Source: JBEATZ01 sp041178545 (GTDB taxonomy: Bacteria > Planctomycetota > UBA1135 > UBA2386). From it: a stretch of 8,549 nt of DNA. Location of the stretch: NCBI GenBank assembly GCA_041178545.1, contig JBEGVB010000213.1, forward strand, positions 1-8,549, given 5' to 3'. This document shows, in pieces, positions 7,552-8,549 of this stretch. The position numbers were made by a program, and so were the translations under genes. The notes beneath the pieces were generated by a model. It saw nothing but the letters and a program-made list of their open reading frames with translations. It was not told the DNA's origin and did not search any database. Each line of letters opens with the position of its first letter. Within the stretch, counting starts at the first letter, position 1.

Positions 7552-8549
7552 ATGCCCACGCACATTCTCGGGATCTCCGCGTTCTACCACGACTCGGCAG
7601 CGTGCCTGCTGCGGGACGGAGAGGTCGTGGCGGCGGTGCAGGAGGAGCGGTTCACCCGCAAGAAGCACGACCCGGGCTTCCCGACCCTCGGCGTCGCGCA
7701 CTGCCTGGAGCGTGCGGGGATCACCGCGGCAGACCTCGACTTCGTCGCCTTCTACGACAAGCCGATCCTCAAGTTCCACCGGCTGGTCGAGACCTACCTG
7801 GCCTACGCGCCGGCGGGACTGAAGAGCTTCCGCCTCGCGTTGCCGGTGTGGGTCGGCGAGAAGCTGCACATGCGCCGCGTGCTGACGAAGCACCTCGGCA
7901 CTGCGCCGAGGAACCGCTACGTCTTCCCGGAGCACCACGAGAGCCATGCGGCGAGCGCGTTCTTCCCGTCGCCCTTCGAGGAGGCGGCGGTGCTGACCAT
8001 GGACGGTGTCGGCGAGTGGGCCACCACCTCGGTGGGCATCGGCGAGGGCAACAAGGTGCGGCTCACCCACGAGATCCGCTTCCCCCACTCGCTGGGCCTG
8101 CTGTACTCGGCCTTCACCTACTACTGCGGCTTCAAGGTCAACTCGGGCGAGTACAAGCTCATGGGCCTGGCGCCCTACGGCGAGCCGCGCTTCGAGAAGC
8201 TGATCCGCGAGCACCTCATCGACCTGCGCGAGGACGGCAGCTACCGACTCGACATGTCGTACTTCGACTACTGCGCGGGCCTGCGCATGACGAACGCGAA
8301 GTTCCACGCGCTGTTCGGCGGCGAGCCGCGCACGAGCGAGTCGGCGCTGGAGCAGCGCCACATGGACCTGGCTGCCTCGATCCAGAAGGTCACCGAGGAC
8401 GTGATGCTGCGCACCGCGCGCTTCGCCCACAAGGTGACCGGCAAGAAGGACCTCTGCCTTGCCGGCGTCGTCGCACTCAACTGCGTCGGCAACGGCGTGA
8501 TCCTGCGCGAGGGCCCATTCGAGCGCATCTGGATCCAGCCCGCGGCCGG
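7552..8549 (+). CDS. NodU/CmcH-family carbamoyltransferase (3' end cut by window)
   Basis: 332 codons plus two bases, open to the window edge; full-length members are about 550-620 residues, so roughly the N-terminal Kae1-like half is present. These enzymes make carbamoyl-adenylate from carbamoyl phosphate and ATP and transfer the carbamoyl group to a hydroxyl on a sugar, antibiotic or other metabolite. Family marks: ILGISAFYHDSAACLL (5-20), AAVQEERFTRKKHD (27-40), the metal-binding HxxxH in EHHESHAAS (H128/H132), TMDGVGEW with D151 (149-156), SGEYKLMGLAPYG (198-210), and the nucleotide-site region LAGVVALNCVGNG (303-315). V306 replaces the glycine of the usual AGGVALNC. The next conserved stretch (QPAAGD, with a metal-ligand aspartate) falls exactly at the edge. 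The ATG at 7552 gives the usual family N-terminus, but its Shine-Dalgarno is poor. It diverges from the SGNH pair. Donor and chemistry are known for the family; the acceptor here is unknown. Confidence 0.93.
   Translation, partial: MPTHILGISAFYHDSAACLLRDGEVVAAVQEERFTRKKHDPGFPTLGVAHCLERAGITAADLDFVAFYDKPILKFHRLVETYLAYAPAGLKSFRLALPVWVGEKLHMRRVLTKHLGTAPRNRYVFPEHHESHAASAFFPSPFEEAAVLTMDGVGEWATTSVGIGEGNKVRLTHEIRFPHSLGLLYSAFTYYCGFKVNSGEYKLMGLAPYGEPRFEKLIREHLIDLREDGSYRLDMSYFDYCAGLRMTNAKFHALFGGEPRTSESALEQRHMDLAASIQKVTEDVMLRTARFAHKVTGKKDLCLAGVVALNCVGNGVILREGPFERIWIQPAA

Noticed and set aside
6345..7565. The copy 1 SGNH frame stays open upstream through copy 2, suggesting a 786-residue fusion
   Set aside because: The upstream part is out of frame with copy 2, is arginine-rich with no domain, and copy 1 has its own ATG and signal anchor at the ATGA overlap.
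7501..8430. A minus-strand open frame antisense to the carbamoyltransferase
   Set aside because: Shadow frame: no motif, biased composition, and the plus strand shows all family motifs in order.

Overview
This is a very GC-rich bacterial window (GC-dominated third codon positions, tight gene packing, ATGA stop/start overlaps). It holds two gene groups. The left 5 kb, on the minus strand, is the start of an alternative complex III (ACIII) operon, actA-actB-actC, with actC cut by the left window edge. The right 3.3 kb holds two tandem, paralogous, membrane-anchored SGNH/GDSL-type hydrolases on the minus strand, and diverging from them a NodU/CmcH-family carbamoyltransferase on the plus strand, cut by the right edge.

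Layout: actC (1-1173, minus, partial); actB (1175-4312, minus); actA (4309-4959, minus, TTG start with a strong Shine-Dalgarno); a 245-base intergenic region carrying the probable act promoter and leader; SGNH hydrolase 1 (5205-6344, minus); SGNH hydrolase 2 (6341-7504, minus); a 47-base divergent gap; and the carbamoyltransferase (7552-8549, plus, partial). Only the 4960-5204 and 7505-7551 stretches lack genes. No tRNA, rRNA, insertion sequence, CRISPR array or long repeat is visible.

How the genes work together: ActA (pentaheme cytochrome c), ActB (molybdopterin-oxidoreductase-like plus Fe-S domain) and ActC (NrfD-like membrane subunit) form the core of ACIII, which oxidises quinol and passes electrons to a cytochrome c or directly to a terminal oxidase, in place of a bc1 complex. 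actD, actE, actF and cytochrome oxidase genes would be expected to the left of the window. The carbamoyltransferase and the SGNH pair probably modify an extracellular glycan or a secondary metabolite, but no substrate can be read from the sequence.

Organism: ACIII occurs in Planctomycetota, Bacteroidota, Acidobacteriota, Myxococcota/deltaproteobacterial groups and others. The high GC together with a NodU-type carbamoyltransferase next to SGNH hydrolases makes me favour a planctomycete or a similar high-GC environmental lineage. This is a weak inference, not an identification.
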